Part shown: positions 1 through 6,707 of the stretch, piece after piece
Layout: each line of letters begins with the position of its first letter
Numbering within the stretch: position 1 is the first letter of the stretch
Origin: a virus
Length of the DNA: 64,000 bases
Direction: 5' to 3' (one strand)
Virus record (IMG/VR): IMGVR_UViG_3300021365_002389
Span: 1-64,000 of that record
The notes under the pieces: generated by a model
Told to the model about the DNA's origin: nothing
What the model saw: the letters and a program-made list of their open reading frames with translations, nothing else
The model's database searches: none
Translations under genes and position numbers: made by a program

Positions 1-512
1 CATCGGAAGTTCTTTGCTCCCATAATCTGGTGCTCTGGGTATTTCTCTTTGATTTTCTCGTAGAGGCTCCACATATCTGGGTTTTGTACTTTGCCGAAGT
101 GAATAACTGAACCAGGCTCGGGTGCGAAGCGGCTGATAAACTCTTCTAGCAATTTCGTAGCAACACCTTGTCCCTTGTGTTCCCGGCGGGTCTTCATGTA
201 ATCAATATAAAGAAAGGGCTTACCGTCGGAGGTTTCGCCTTGGCTGTGATAATCCAAGAACCCAATAATATCATCGCCTGACCCTGGGGCTTCCAAGTGT
301 CTCTTCTTAGTCATCCGTCCCGTGCGGGGATTACGATAACTATACTGGTCGGCAAAACCGAAGTCCCCACGGTAAGGTGGTTCTATGCTGGGGTCTCGCA
401 GGGCTAGTCTCTGAATGTTGCTGGCACGGTCATAAGACAAAGGCGATTTCTCTTCCACAAACTCTTGTGATTCTTTTAGAAATTGTCGCCACTCTGTTAG
501 TAGTTTTTTCAT
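1..512 (-). CDS. GNAT-family N-acetyltransferase with N-terminal capsid-targeting-like tag (3' end outside window)
   Basis: Reading from an ATG at 512, 170 codons are visible and the C-terminus lies beyond base 1. The acetyl-CoA-binding motif A of GNAT enzymes is visible as RREHKGQGVATKLLEEF, preceded by the strand LYIDYM, so the protein probably moves an acetyl group from acetyl-CoA to an amine; the substrate is unknown. The first residues, MKKLLTEWRQFLKES, closely match the starts of the next two genes and end in an L-K-E site like those cut by the T4 prohead protease. The start overlaps the stop of the upstream gene as ATGA, which supports it. It is probably packaged in the head and delivered to the host (inference). 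Confidence 0.8.
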   Translation of the reverse strand, partial: MKKLLTEWRQFLKESQEFVEEKSPLSYDRASNIQRLALRDPSIEPPYRGDFGFADQYSYRNPRTGRMTKKRHLEAPGSGDDIIGFLDYHSQGETSDGKPFLYIDYMKTRREHKGQGVATKLLEEFISRFAPEPGSVIHFGKVQNPDMWSLYEKIKEKYPEHQIMGAKNFR

Positions 513-1339
513 ATGCCCACAGCCTCTGGGTATTTTGTTTTAGCAAACGCAATATATTTATCACGCAGTTCGTTGTAAAAGAAGTCTTTCAGTTCTTCTT
601 CTGTGTATTTTACTCTATATTCGCCGGGAGTTTCTTTCTCGTCTTCGGCGTTTATCTTGTCTCGGCGGCGGCGGAACATATCAAAGAATTGCTTGATACG
701 CATATCCAACGCTTCTGTGTAGGGCACCTTGTAATACTTTGCTCTTTTATAGACTTCTTTGGTGTAGGTGTCTGTTTCGGAGTCCGAAGCATAATATCCA
801 CGAATACCATCTATTTTATTGTAGTCCCATCTGGTCTGCGGGATTTTCAGGGGTTCTCTGGGCGGGAAAGCGGTGGCTAGCACATCATCAGTTTGTCCGC
901 CGTGCTGGATTTCGTGGATGGTGACAGCTTTGAGTTCACCAAGATATTCATTAAGGTCTTGCTCGTTGAAGCCAATGTCAAAATAACTATTGATTTTTAT
1001 GTAGTCGTCTTCCTTACCCTCACCAGGGACGCTCATATGCATCCCGCCTATCATAAACTTATCGCCTGTTTCTTCCGCTAGTTTTTTATCAATATGGAAA
1101 GTAAACTCAGCCATATACATCATATCTTCAAGTTCTTTTGGGAGAGTTTTACCTGCTTGATATTTCTTGCCGATTACGAGAATCAAATCCTTGCGTGAGT
1201 TTTGAACACCCTCACTGGGAATAACCTCGTCAATAATATATTTGACGTGAGGTATTACCTTGCGGGTCAGTTCTGTTGTGGCTGCTTCGTACCTTCCCTC
1301 TTGGAGAAAGCCTCGCCACTGTTCCATGATCAATTTCAT
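509..1339 (-). CDS. HExxH zinc metallopeptidase-like protein with capsid-targeting-like tag
   Basis: This 276-aa protein has a zincin signature HEIQH at residues 142-146 inside the helix-like VTIHEIQHGG. A possible third zinc ligand is Glu188 in YASDSETD, which would make it gluzincin-like. I chose the ATG at 1339 over an upstream in-frame start at 1489 because it directly follows the stop of the previous gene (1341) and gives the start MKLIMEQWRGFLQEG, matching neighbouring N-termini. That tag ends in L-Q-E, a T4 gp21-type cleavage site. The C-terminal third is Arg/Lys/Glu-rich. It is probably a head-packaged protease acting in the capsid or in the newly infected cell; the target is unknown. 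The motif is clear; activity is inferred. Confidence 0.72.
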   Translation of the reverse strand: MKLIMEQWRGFLQEGRYEAATTELTRKVIPHVKYIIDEVIPSEGVQNSRKDLILVIGKKYQAGKTLPKELEDMMYMAEFTFHIDKKLAEETGDKFMIGGMHMSVPGEGKEDDYIKINSYFDIGFNEQDLNEYLGELKAVTIHEIQHGGQTDDVLATAFPPREPLKIPQTRWDYNKIDGIRGYYASDSETDTYTKEVYKRAKYYKVPYTEALDMRIKQFFDMFRRRRDKINAEDEKETPGEYRVKYTEEELKDFFYNELRDKYIAFAKTKYPEAVGI

Positions 1340-1340
1340 T

Positions 1341-1805
1341 TTATTTTTCCGAAAATGGACTTCGAGATTGCCATTCGTGAGATACACTATCTTCATCAAT
1401 TGGTCCACCTTTGGCCCAAGTGTAACAAGCACGGGCTGAATGGCATTTGAAGTGGTGCATCCAACAATAGCCAAGTTCTCCGTCTTCATCAGAGGTTACA
1501 CCGGGCATACACTCTTTCATTCGAGGGGAAATATCGAAAGCCGTGCAATTTGCGCACAAAGATTTCTTTGCTGCATCAACAGAGGTATCCCAATACTTTG
1601 CTATCTTTTCCCAATAATCACCAGGCTCGTCAACATTCAAAGGTCCATATTTAATATGGTCTGCATGGATGGAAGCATCACGGTTTTTGGTATTTAGTTT
1701 TAAATCTTGAGTTGCTGGTGGGCAAACATAATCCTTGACTGCTCCAATAACAACTTTCATTTCTTCTTGGAGAAAATTTCTCCACTCTGTCATTAGTTTC
1801 TTCAT
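1341..1805 (-). CDS. Cys/His-rich protein with capsid-targeting-like tag, function unknown
   Basis: The 154-aa protein starts at the ATG at 1805, which overlaps the TAA of the upstream gene (TAATG); a longer TTG start at 1811 is less likely. The N-terminus MKKLMTEWRNFLQEE is nearly identical to those of the two genes downstream and ends in an L-Q-E site. The second half carries clustered cysteines and histidines: CANC, then KEC, then YCWMHHFKCHSARAC. Such spacing could hold zinc or an iron-sulfur cluster, but I cannot tell which. No enzyme motif is visible. The shared tag and tight overlap place it in the same putative head-packaged set. Confidence 0.7.
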   Translation of the reverse strand: MKKLMTEWRNFLQEEMKVVIGAVKDYVCPPATQDLKLNTKNRDASIHADHIKYGPLNVDEPGDYWEKIAKYWDTSVDAAKKSLCANCTAFDISPRMKECMPGVTSDEDGELGYCWMHHFKCHSARACYTWAKGGPIDEDSVSHEWQSRSPFSEK

Positions 1806-3079
1806 TACCAAGCCTTACAGGACCAGTAGCGTGCTTTCGTTTTGGGTCCTGGGTTTTTACAGTTATGACGGGCACGAAAAGACTTTCGTCTTTCTGGGTT
1901 TGACTTTTTAATTTTCATGTTAGGATCCCCAAAGTTTACCTTCTTCACGTTTCCAGTCTTAGGGTCTTTAACATAAACTTTAGATTTCTTTACGTCGCCA
2001 CGCATAGGTTTATTAAGAGTAACCTTGCGTCCTTGGTACTCTGCCTCTTCAATAACATCATCCCAAAATTCGATATCTTCTGCAAGTGTGCCATCATCAT
2101 ACATAGCATCCGCAATGTGATAGTATTGTTCTTGTTGTTTAACCTTGAGGGATTCCTTAACAATTCTTGTAATACTTTCTCTCGTAATTTTTATTTTACT
2201 GATATTGATGTCCTTACGATTTGCTGCCTCTTCCTCTTCCTCTTCCTCTTCTTCTTCAGCGTCCTGGTCAGCGTAGGGATAAAAAACATCGACATTACCA
2301 GTTTTCATTGCTTTTGCAACCTTCTCAGGTTCACCAGCGTCTGGTTCAAGAACCGGCATCTTATCTCTGGACTCTGCCCACTCTGGAGGTGGTTTTTGAA
2401 CATTTTTAAGTTGTGTGACAAAATGCGCTTTGGCTTGCTCTACTCCACCGTAAGCCTCATCCAGGACTCTCTTAACGGTTTCTGCATCTACAAAATCGCC
2501 AACACCCTCTTGAACAAATTTATTGATCATATTATTGACGTCATCAATAGTAGCAGTCATGATATTATGTGGTGATGGCTTCTTTCTCTCGCCAGGGTGA
2601 AAAGCATCACCCATCAGTGCCAGAACCTGAACAAGGTCTTCACCAGGCATGTCAATCTGAAAACCTCCTAGTTCAACCTCTGGTCCGACTGCAAAAATGG
2701 AGGCAGCCCAACGATGATGACCGTCCATAATATAACCATCATTAGAAATAACTGCACCAAGGTCTCCGCCGGGTCCGTCTTTAAAGGGGCCAGGTAGCTT
2801 ACCTATCATAGAAATAGCCATACCAAGAGCTTGACCTAATTTAATTTCCTTCTGGGAGGGTTTTAAATCATCGGCGCTAAAATCAGATCTTTTGTCATAA
2901 GACACCTGATCGTCGTTGGGTGGACCTTTGTCTAATTCTGGTTTTCCAGCTTGTGCTACAAATTTTGCGTATTTTCCTGACTTGTCTGGTGTGGGGTATG
3001 GAAACTTTGAAGCATCAAAATCTTGCTCCTTAATAACTTTCCTAACCGCCTCAATTAAAATTGATTTTTTAATTTTCAT
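1805..3079 (-). CDS. ParB/sulfiredoxin-fold domain protein fused to a second tagged module (putative packaged polyprotein)
   Basis: The 424-aa protein appears to be two tagged units joined. Unit one begins MKIKKSILIEAVRKVIKEQ (I-K-E at 16-18) and holds a ParB/Srx-like motif, GYIMDGHHRW, at residues 115-124; family members with this motif include DNA-binding and nuclease proteins. A run of ten Glu (about 275-284) links to a second tag-like helix, IKITRESITRIVKES, at 296-310. Unit two ends in a basic Cys-containing tail, RKSFRARHNCKNPGP through RYWSCKAW (398-424). Its last base overlaps the next gene's ATG. If a prohead protease cuts at I-K-E and V-K-E, two separate proteins would result (inference). 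Confidence 0.7.
   Translation of the reverse strand: MKIKKSILIEAVRKVIKEQDFDASKFPYPTPDKSGKYAKFVAQAGKPELDKGPPNDDQVSYDKRSDFSADDLKPSQKEIKLGQALGMAISMIGKLPGPFKDGPGGDLGAVISNDGYIMDGHHRWAASIFAVGPEVELGGFQIDMPGEDLVQVLALMGDAFHPGERKKPSPHNIMTATIDDVNNMINKFVQEGVGDFVDAETVKRVLDEAYGGVEQAKAHFVTQLKNVQKPPPEWAESRDKMPVLEPDAGEPEKVAKAMKTGNVDVFYPYADQDAEEEEEEEEEEAANRKDINISKIKITRESITRIVKESLKVKQQEQYYHIADAMYDDGTLAEDIEFWDDVIEEAEYQGRKVTLNKPMRGDVKKSKVYVKDPKTGNVKKVNFGDPNMKIKKSNPERRKSFRARHNCKNPGPKTKARYWSCKAW
2227..2257 (-). repeat. Glu-coding CTC/CTT microsatellite
   Basis: On the plus strand this is a run of CCTCTT and CTT units. On the coding strand it is GAA/GAG codons giving ten consecutive Glu at residues 275-284 of the ParB-like fusion protein. 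Unit changes of three would keep frame, so it is better read as an acidic linker than a phase switch. Confidence 0.75.
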
Positions 3080-3876
3080 CCTTTTTTACCTGCCTTTGAT
3101 TTTTTGCCGTAGCTGCCTCGCTTGCCACACGCTGAGGGCGTGGGTCGGCACTTTGGATATTTAGCTCGTTTTTCGCCGCTTTCACGACCGCAGGCACTAC
3201 ACTTCTTTCTGCCCGTCTTTTTATCTTTGCGGCAAGTATTACAATCTACCCACCCGCTCTTGCTTCCCTTTTCACCTTTGCGACCAAACCACTTGCGCAA
3301 TCCTTCGCTGTCAGCTTCTTCGATAGCTTCTTCTTTTTTTACAGAGTTAATATATTTTCTGTATACAGCAGCGGCTGATGCTTTGCCAGCAGCTTTTGCA
3401 CGTTGCTCCATGGCGACAGCAGCCTGAACTTTATGGGCGTGTGACCTGCTAGAGCTTTTAATTTTAGACACGCTTTTTTTAGCGTCTGCTTCTGTAGCAA
3501 ACTTTAATCCGTGTATGGTGCCCTTGGGGTCTTCATCGGTATAGAGGTCACTGTGTTTTTTTGACTTAGACTTCTGTCCTTTTTTTCTTGGAATGCGAGG
3601 GTTAGTTTTTTTTTCAGCCAACTCTGCTATAGCTTCACGGATCATGTCACGAAGCGGGTCTTGTTCTAGACCCTCCTTTTTGCTTTTGTTACCCCAGTTG
3701 GCAGCACCAACTTTACGACACTTAACCAAGGCACCAGAAGCATATGCAGAAGGCCACACATCATAACGGGCTTTCACCTTATGATAACAGGCATCTTTTT
3801 TACCGCCACTCTTTTTCTTCTTCTCAAGAAGGGCTTCTTCAACCATTCCCCGAAGTTGTGATAGTGTAATCTTCAT
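3076..3876 (-). CDS. Basic three-module protein with N-terminal and internal capsid-targeting-like tags
   Basis: This 266-aa Lys/Arg-rich protein contains three modules separated by tag-like helices. The N-terminus MKITLSQLRGMVEEALLEK ends in L-L-E (16-18). Module one (28-64) has ACYHKVKARYDVWPSAYAS and GALVKCRKVGAANWGN. A second tag-like helix, LRDMIREAIAELAEK (75-89), contains I-A-E, the exact residues cut in the T4 internal protein III signal. Module two (119-177) has HAHKVQAAVAMEQRA and VYRKYIN. Module three (192-266) is Gly/Lys-rich with CNTC and CSAC pairs and YPKCRPTPSAC, possibly metal binding. The strong positive charge suits packaging next to DNA. ATGA overlap couples it to the gene downstream. 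Function is unknown. Confidence 0.7.
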   Translation of the reverse strand: MKITLSQLRGMVEEALLEKKKKSGGKKDACYHKVKARYDVWPSAYASGALVKCRKVGAANWGNKSKKEGLEQDPLRDMIREAIAELAEKKTNPRIPRKKGQKSKSKKHSDLYTDEDPKGTIHGLKFATEADAKKSVSKIKSSSRSHAHKVQAAVAMEQRAKAAGKASAAAVYRKYINSVKKEEAIEEADSEGLRKWFGRKGEKGSKSGWVDCNTCRKDKKTGRKKCSACGRESGEKRAKYPKCRPTPSACGKRGSYGKKSKAGKKG

Positions 3877-3885
3877 TCTGATTCC

Positions 3886-4833
3886 TCATGCCATTAAAGC
3901 AATCTTGAATAAATAGGCATCAGAATCAATAAAAGGCGCATCTTCTTTGCGCTGTTCATAAACTTCTTGTGGCATCTCGCCAATATCTTTATACCCAGAG
4001 GTGTCCATAAACCGAACCTCTACATCATAAGCCAGTAAAGCTTTCACAAGTCTCATGGCTTTTTTGTGTGCGTCAGCATCCAGCCCCAACAGGACAGGAG
4101 TGTCGTTTTTTACAATCTTCCTGAAAAGTCGGCTGTCTTCTCGCAGGGTTGAGCCGAGCAGCGGGATACTGTTCTCGCCAGCAACGATTGCATCAAAAAC
4201 ACCCTCAACCAAAGTGACCTCTCGTTCCCAGTCAATCAGCAGTTCATTAAATATGATGTCTTTGTTGCCGGGTCCGTTCATATACGGAGGCCAGATGTTC
4301 GGGTCATATGTGCGGGAAGTAAAAAAGTTACAATAACCTTCTTCGTCAAATGATGGGAGAATCAGTCTGTTTTTGTATTCGCCGGAAGCGCAGTAGCCTA
4401 TCTTCCAAAACAGAATGTCTTTCCCTACAACGGCACGCTTGCGTAAATAGTTTAGGGGGACTCTTGCGGAAGCAGGGTGTGTTCGTCCCGTAAGTGTTTG
4501 AAACTCATTTGGAAGGTCGATTCGTTGGCTAGTTTCTTCCTCCTTGGCAAACAGGTTGTCTAGGTCGCCCAACTCAATATCGGCGTCAAAGTCCTTCCAT
4601 CTATGGATGTGACTTATATCACCCCAACGCCTGACTAGGCGTCGTAAATTTTTAGTGCGCCAGTCACAAGTCCAACACTTAGCAACATTCTTGTCAAAGT
4701 TGACTGATAGTTTCTTTTTGTGATGACCGCAACATCGGGAAGTATAAAGATATTCCTTGCCCTGGCGGGATGGCCTGCCAAGGACTTCATCAAGGATTCT
4801 TTTCTTCTTCGCCGAGTTGGGATCGTTGAGCAA
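3886..4833 (-). CDS. DNA primase (T4 gp61-like; zinc finger plus TOPRIM)
   Basis: The 315-aa protein, close to T4 gp61 in length, should synthesise RNA primers for lagging-strand DNA synthesis with a replicative helicase. An N-terminal CHC2-type zinc finger is visible as RCCGHH followed 17 residues later by CWTC. The TOPRIM catalytic core follows: EGVFDA (acidic motif), GLDADA (DxD) and YKDIGEM near the C-terminus. The start codon appears to be TTG at 4833, directly after the TAA of the upstream gene, with AGGG seven bases upstream; no suitable ATG exists before the zinc finger. It sits with the HAD gene behind a sigma70-type promoter, which suits early expression. Confidence 0.85.
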   Translation of the reverse strand: MLNDPNSAKKKRILDEVLGRPSRQGKEYLYTSRCCGHHKKKLSVNFDKNVAKCWTCDWRTKNLRRLVRRWGDISHIHRWKDFDADIELGDLDNLFAKEEETSQRIDLPNEFQTLTGRTHPASARVPLNYLRKRAVVGKDILFWKIGYCASGEYKNRLILPSFDEEGYCNFFTSRTYDPNIWPPYMNGPGNKDIIFNELLIDWEREVTLVEGVFDAIVAGENSIPLLGSTLREDSRLFRKIVKNDTPVLLGLDADAHKKAMRLVKALLAYDVEVRFMDTSGYKDIGEMPQEVYEQRKEDAPFIDSDAYLFKIALMA

Positions 4834-5439
4834 TTAGTACCCTAGTTCTTTGAGTTGCCTAATCGTATTATCCACATCATCTGGATTATGTTTAATAGCG
4901 ATACCACCACCTTCTCGGAACTCGTTGACATACTTATCACGGTCGTCAATCAGAAGTCCTTGTTTTCCTTTCCAGACTCCATAAGGCTTCTTGCTATCCG
5001 AAAGATTGACTTTTTCAACTGGGACACCCAGTTCTCGCTCAACCCACATCCGCTTGCCGACCTTTGATCCCTCAGCCATGGGAGCCGACAAAATCTCAAG
5101 ACCTGGAATATCTTTAATATAATCCCAAAGTTCTTTGCCACCACGTTCCCAGCCGAGGTTGGCCCAAAGGTCAACGTCGTTCTCTACGAGTCGATACATG
5201 AAGTCTCTCGTACGGTAATTTCTCTTTAGGCTTCCTTCTTGATCGGAGCGGGCAATGTGCCACTTATCAATCTCAACATCCCAACCGCCAATCTCTTTGG
5301 CTGCCGAACGGGCAAGTTTGTGATCAGGATGATCTGGCTGATCTTTTAGTTCCCGAAGACGTTGGTTCATAAATCTTAGAACGCCATCCTCAAAATTGAC
5401 GAGGACACCATCCATATCGCTAAAGACTTGGTACTTCAT
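4834..5439 (-). CDS. HAD-superfamily 5'(3')-deoxyribonucleotidase-like hydrolase
   Basis: The 201-aa protein begins MKYQVFSDMDGVLVNF, the HAD motif I (DxDGVL) typical of pyrimidine 5'-nucleotidases of the NT5C type. ILSAPM supplies motif II, and LLIDDRDKYVNEF supplies the acidic motif IV. It probably dephosphorylates deoxynucleoside monophosphates and so adjusts nucleotide pools, although other HAD phosphatases cannot be excluded. I chose the ATG at 5439 over an in-frame start at 5460 because a strong Shine-Dalgarno GGAGGT lies six bases upstream of it. The gene is followed immediately by primase and preceded by a promoter. Confidence 0.8.
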   Translation of the reverse strand: MKYQVFSDMDGVLVNFEDGVLRFMNQRLRELKDQPDHPDHKLARSAAKEIGGWDVEIDKWHIARSDQEGSLKRNYRTRDFMYRLVENDVDLWANLGWERGGKELWDYIKDIPGLEILSAPMAEGSKVGKRMWVERELGVPVEKVNLSDSKKPYGVWKGKQGLLIDDRDKYVNEFREGGGIAIKHNPDDVDNTIRQLKELGY

Positions 5440-5445
5440 AGGAGC

Positions 5446-5451
5446 ACCTCC
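5446..5451 (-). promoter_or_regulatory. Strong Shine-Dalgarno (GGAGGT) deciding the HAD gene start
   Basis: On the coding strand AAGGGAGGTGCTCCTATG places GGAGGT six bases before the ATG at 5439. It excludes the longer reading frame that would begin at 5460. Confidence 0.8.
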
Positions 5452-5461
5452 CTTCAACACT

Positions 5462-5489
5462 ATAATACCATATGTTTTTATTAGGTCAA
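5462..5489 (-). promoter_or_regulatory. Sigma70-type promoter for the nucleotidase/primase operon
   Basis: On the minus strand TTGACC (5489-5484) and TATTAT (5467-5462) are separated by 16 bases, each 5 of 6 matches to the bacterial consensus. It lies in a 57-base gap between the stop at 5497 and the ATG at 5439. Transcription would start near 5455 and read the nucleotidase, primase and possibly the tagged genes below. Its host-type form suggests recognition by unmodified host RNA polymerase. Confidence 0.65.
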
Positions 5490-5496
5490 GTAATTT

Positions 5497-6102
5497 TTAC
5501 TTGTTATCTTTTGCATCAAGATAGGCTGCTACAGCCATCTCTTGCTTTTTCTTTTTTGACTTGCCTTTAAATTGTGGGGCGTCAGAATCTCGAAAGTCCT
5601 TAACATAATCACCAGCGGTGGCGTCCTTGTCAAGTTTCTCCCCCATCACATGATCATATTCAAGATAGTGCTTGACGGCTCCGATATAGTCTGCTACCTT
5701 TGTCATTTTGCTCTGAATCCAGGCTGGAAACTCATCGCCGTCTTGAATATTGTCAAAGATTTCGGCAGCGTATTGGGCTGTTTTAAACATTTGGCGCTTT
5801 GCCATGTTCCCCTCGTGATCGTCATGATGTTTAACACCCATATCTATTGACTGCATTTTATCATAGCCCATTTCGTTTATGTCTCTTCTATTGCCTGCAC
5901 CAGTCGCAGCAGATGCAGCCTTAAATTGTTGCTGCGCAGCGTTCATGACGCTATCGGTGTCCATATCTTCGGCTGCTAATCTAGAAAGTATTCCGACTAT
6001 AGTACCAGCAGCCTCTTCCTCTTCGGGTCTCATTTCCAACAAGAGAGATCGTTGTATCTCTTCTTTTATCATGAATCTAAGGATATCGGTGTTTAATTCC
6101 AT
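5497..6102 (-). CDS. Tagged small structural or packaged protein, function unknown
   Basis: The 201-aa protein begins MELNTDILRFMIKEEIQ, an amphipathic helix like those of the other tagged genes, with candidate prohead-protease sites I-K-E (12-14) and L-L-E (21-23). An acidic stretch and an Ala/Gln-rich helix follow. The centre has GDEFPAWIQSKMTKVADYIG (121-140), an aromatic-helical module without a known catalytic motif, and the end is Lys-rich. It is separated from the other tagged genes by primase and nucleotidase but shares their tag logic, so it is probably another head-packaged protein (inference). Confidence 0.65.
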   Translation of the reverse strand: MELNTDILRFMIKEEIQRSLLLEMRPEEEEAAGTIVGILSRLAAEDMDTDSVMNAAQQQFKAASAATGAGNRRDINEMGYDKMQSIDMGVKHHDDHEGNMAKRQMFKTAQYAAEIFDNIQDGDEFPAWIQSKMTKVADYIGAVKHYLEYDHVMGEKLDKDATAGDYVKDFRDSDAPQFKGKSKKKKQEMAVAAYLDAKDNK

Positions 6103-6117
6103 GTCTTAAATAGTTCG

Positions 6118-6696
6118 CTAATCAACTAAAACAATTTTTTCCGTTAGGAATCCTTTATTGTCTTTATTTCTTAATAAGAATTCCCCAGCACGAGCTATGA
6201 CAACGGCGTCCGCCTTATCATCAGTGCCTTTCTTATAGTTTTTGTTACCACGAGCCATCTCGTATTTAAATGATGTTTTCTCTTTTTCGATGACTGCCTC
6301 AATAACCATCTTTTTTCTTTGTGGACCTTTAGTGCCCCGTGGAAAAGAAAGGCCATAAAGAGTCCGAGCAGTATTAACATTAATATAAGTCGGAGAAAAA
6401 CCAAAACATTCAAAACATATCCAAGATGCTATGCCATTAAACTTTGCTAACTTTATTATCGTGTCTGCTCTAGATTTTCCAGGTAAGAATTTTTTCAACG
6501 CTGTTTCTACAAAAACATTTTCTACATCAAATTCTGATCTTAAAGTATAAAGATTGGCACCAACAAGTTCCGCTTTGTCAAACAAAGTATCGCACTTCGA
6601 TATATCCCAGCCCTCACAATAAACAAGAGTCCTAGAGTCTGGGTCTATAATTGCAACTCCAACCATGGTGGTTGAAATATCTAATCCTAAAATCAT
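6118..6696 (-). CDS. RuvC-like Holliday junction endonuclease
   Basis: The 192-aa protein has the RNase H-fold layout of RuvC nucleases: LGLDIST at the N-terminus (first acidic residue), VFVETAL (Glu) near residue 60, and DDKADAVVIA near the C-terminus (paired Asp). It should resolve branched DNA during phage recombination and packaging, a role played in T4 by the unrelated gp49. Length fits the RuvC family (about 170-190 aa). It stands between the structural block and the nucleotidase/primase genes, with about 15-base gaps on each side. A related RuvC-fold nuclease with a different role is the main alternative. Confidence 0.8.
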   Translation of the reverse strand: MILGLDISTTMVGVAIIDPDSRTLVYCEGWDISKCDTLFDKAELVGANLYTLRSEFDVENVFVETALKKFLPGKSRADTIIKLAKFNGIASWICFECFGFSPTYINVNTARTLYGLSFPRGTKGPQRKKMVIEAVIEKEKTSFKYEMARGNKNYKKGTDDKADAVVIARAGEFLLRNKDNKGFLTEKIVLVD

Positions 6697-6707
6697 TACT
6701 TATTCTA

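Noticed and set aside
377-880. Plus-strand open frame of 167 codons, and many similar plus-strand frames across the window
   Set aside because: They lie opposite clear minus-strand genes, have hydrophobic low-information translations, lack ribosome sites and show no family motifs.
2227-2257. Glu microsatellite as a phase-variation switch
   Set aside because: Mixed three- and six-base units keep the reading frame and encode a plausible acidic linker.
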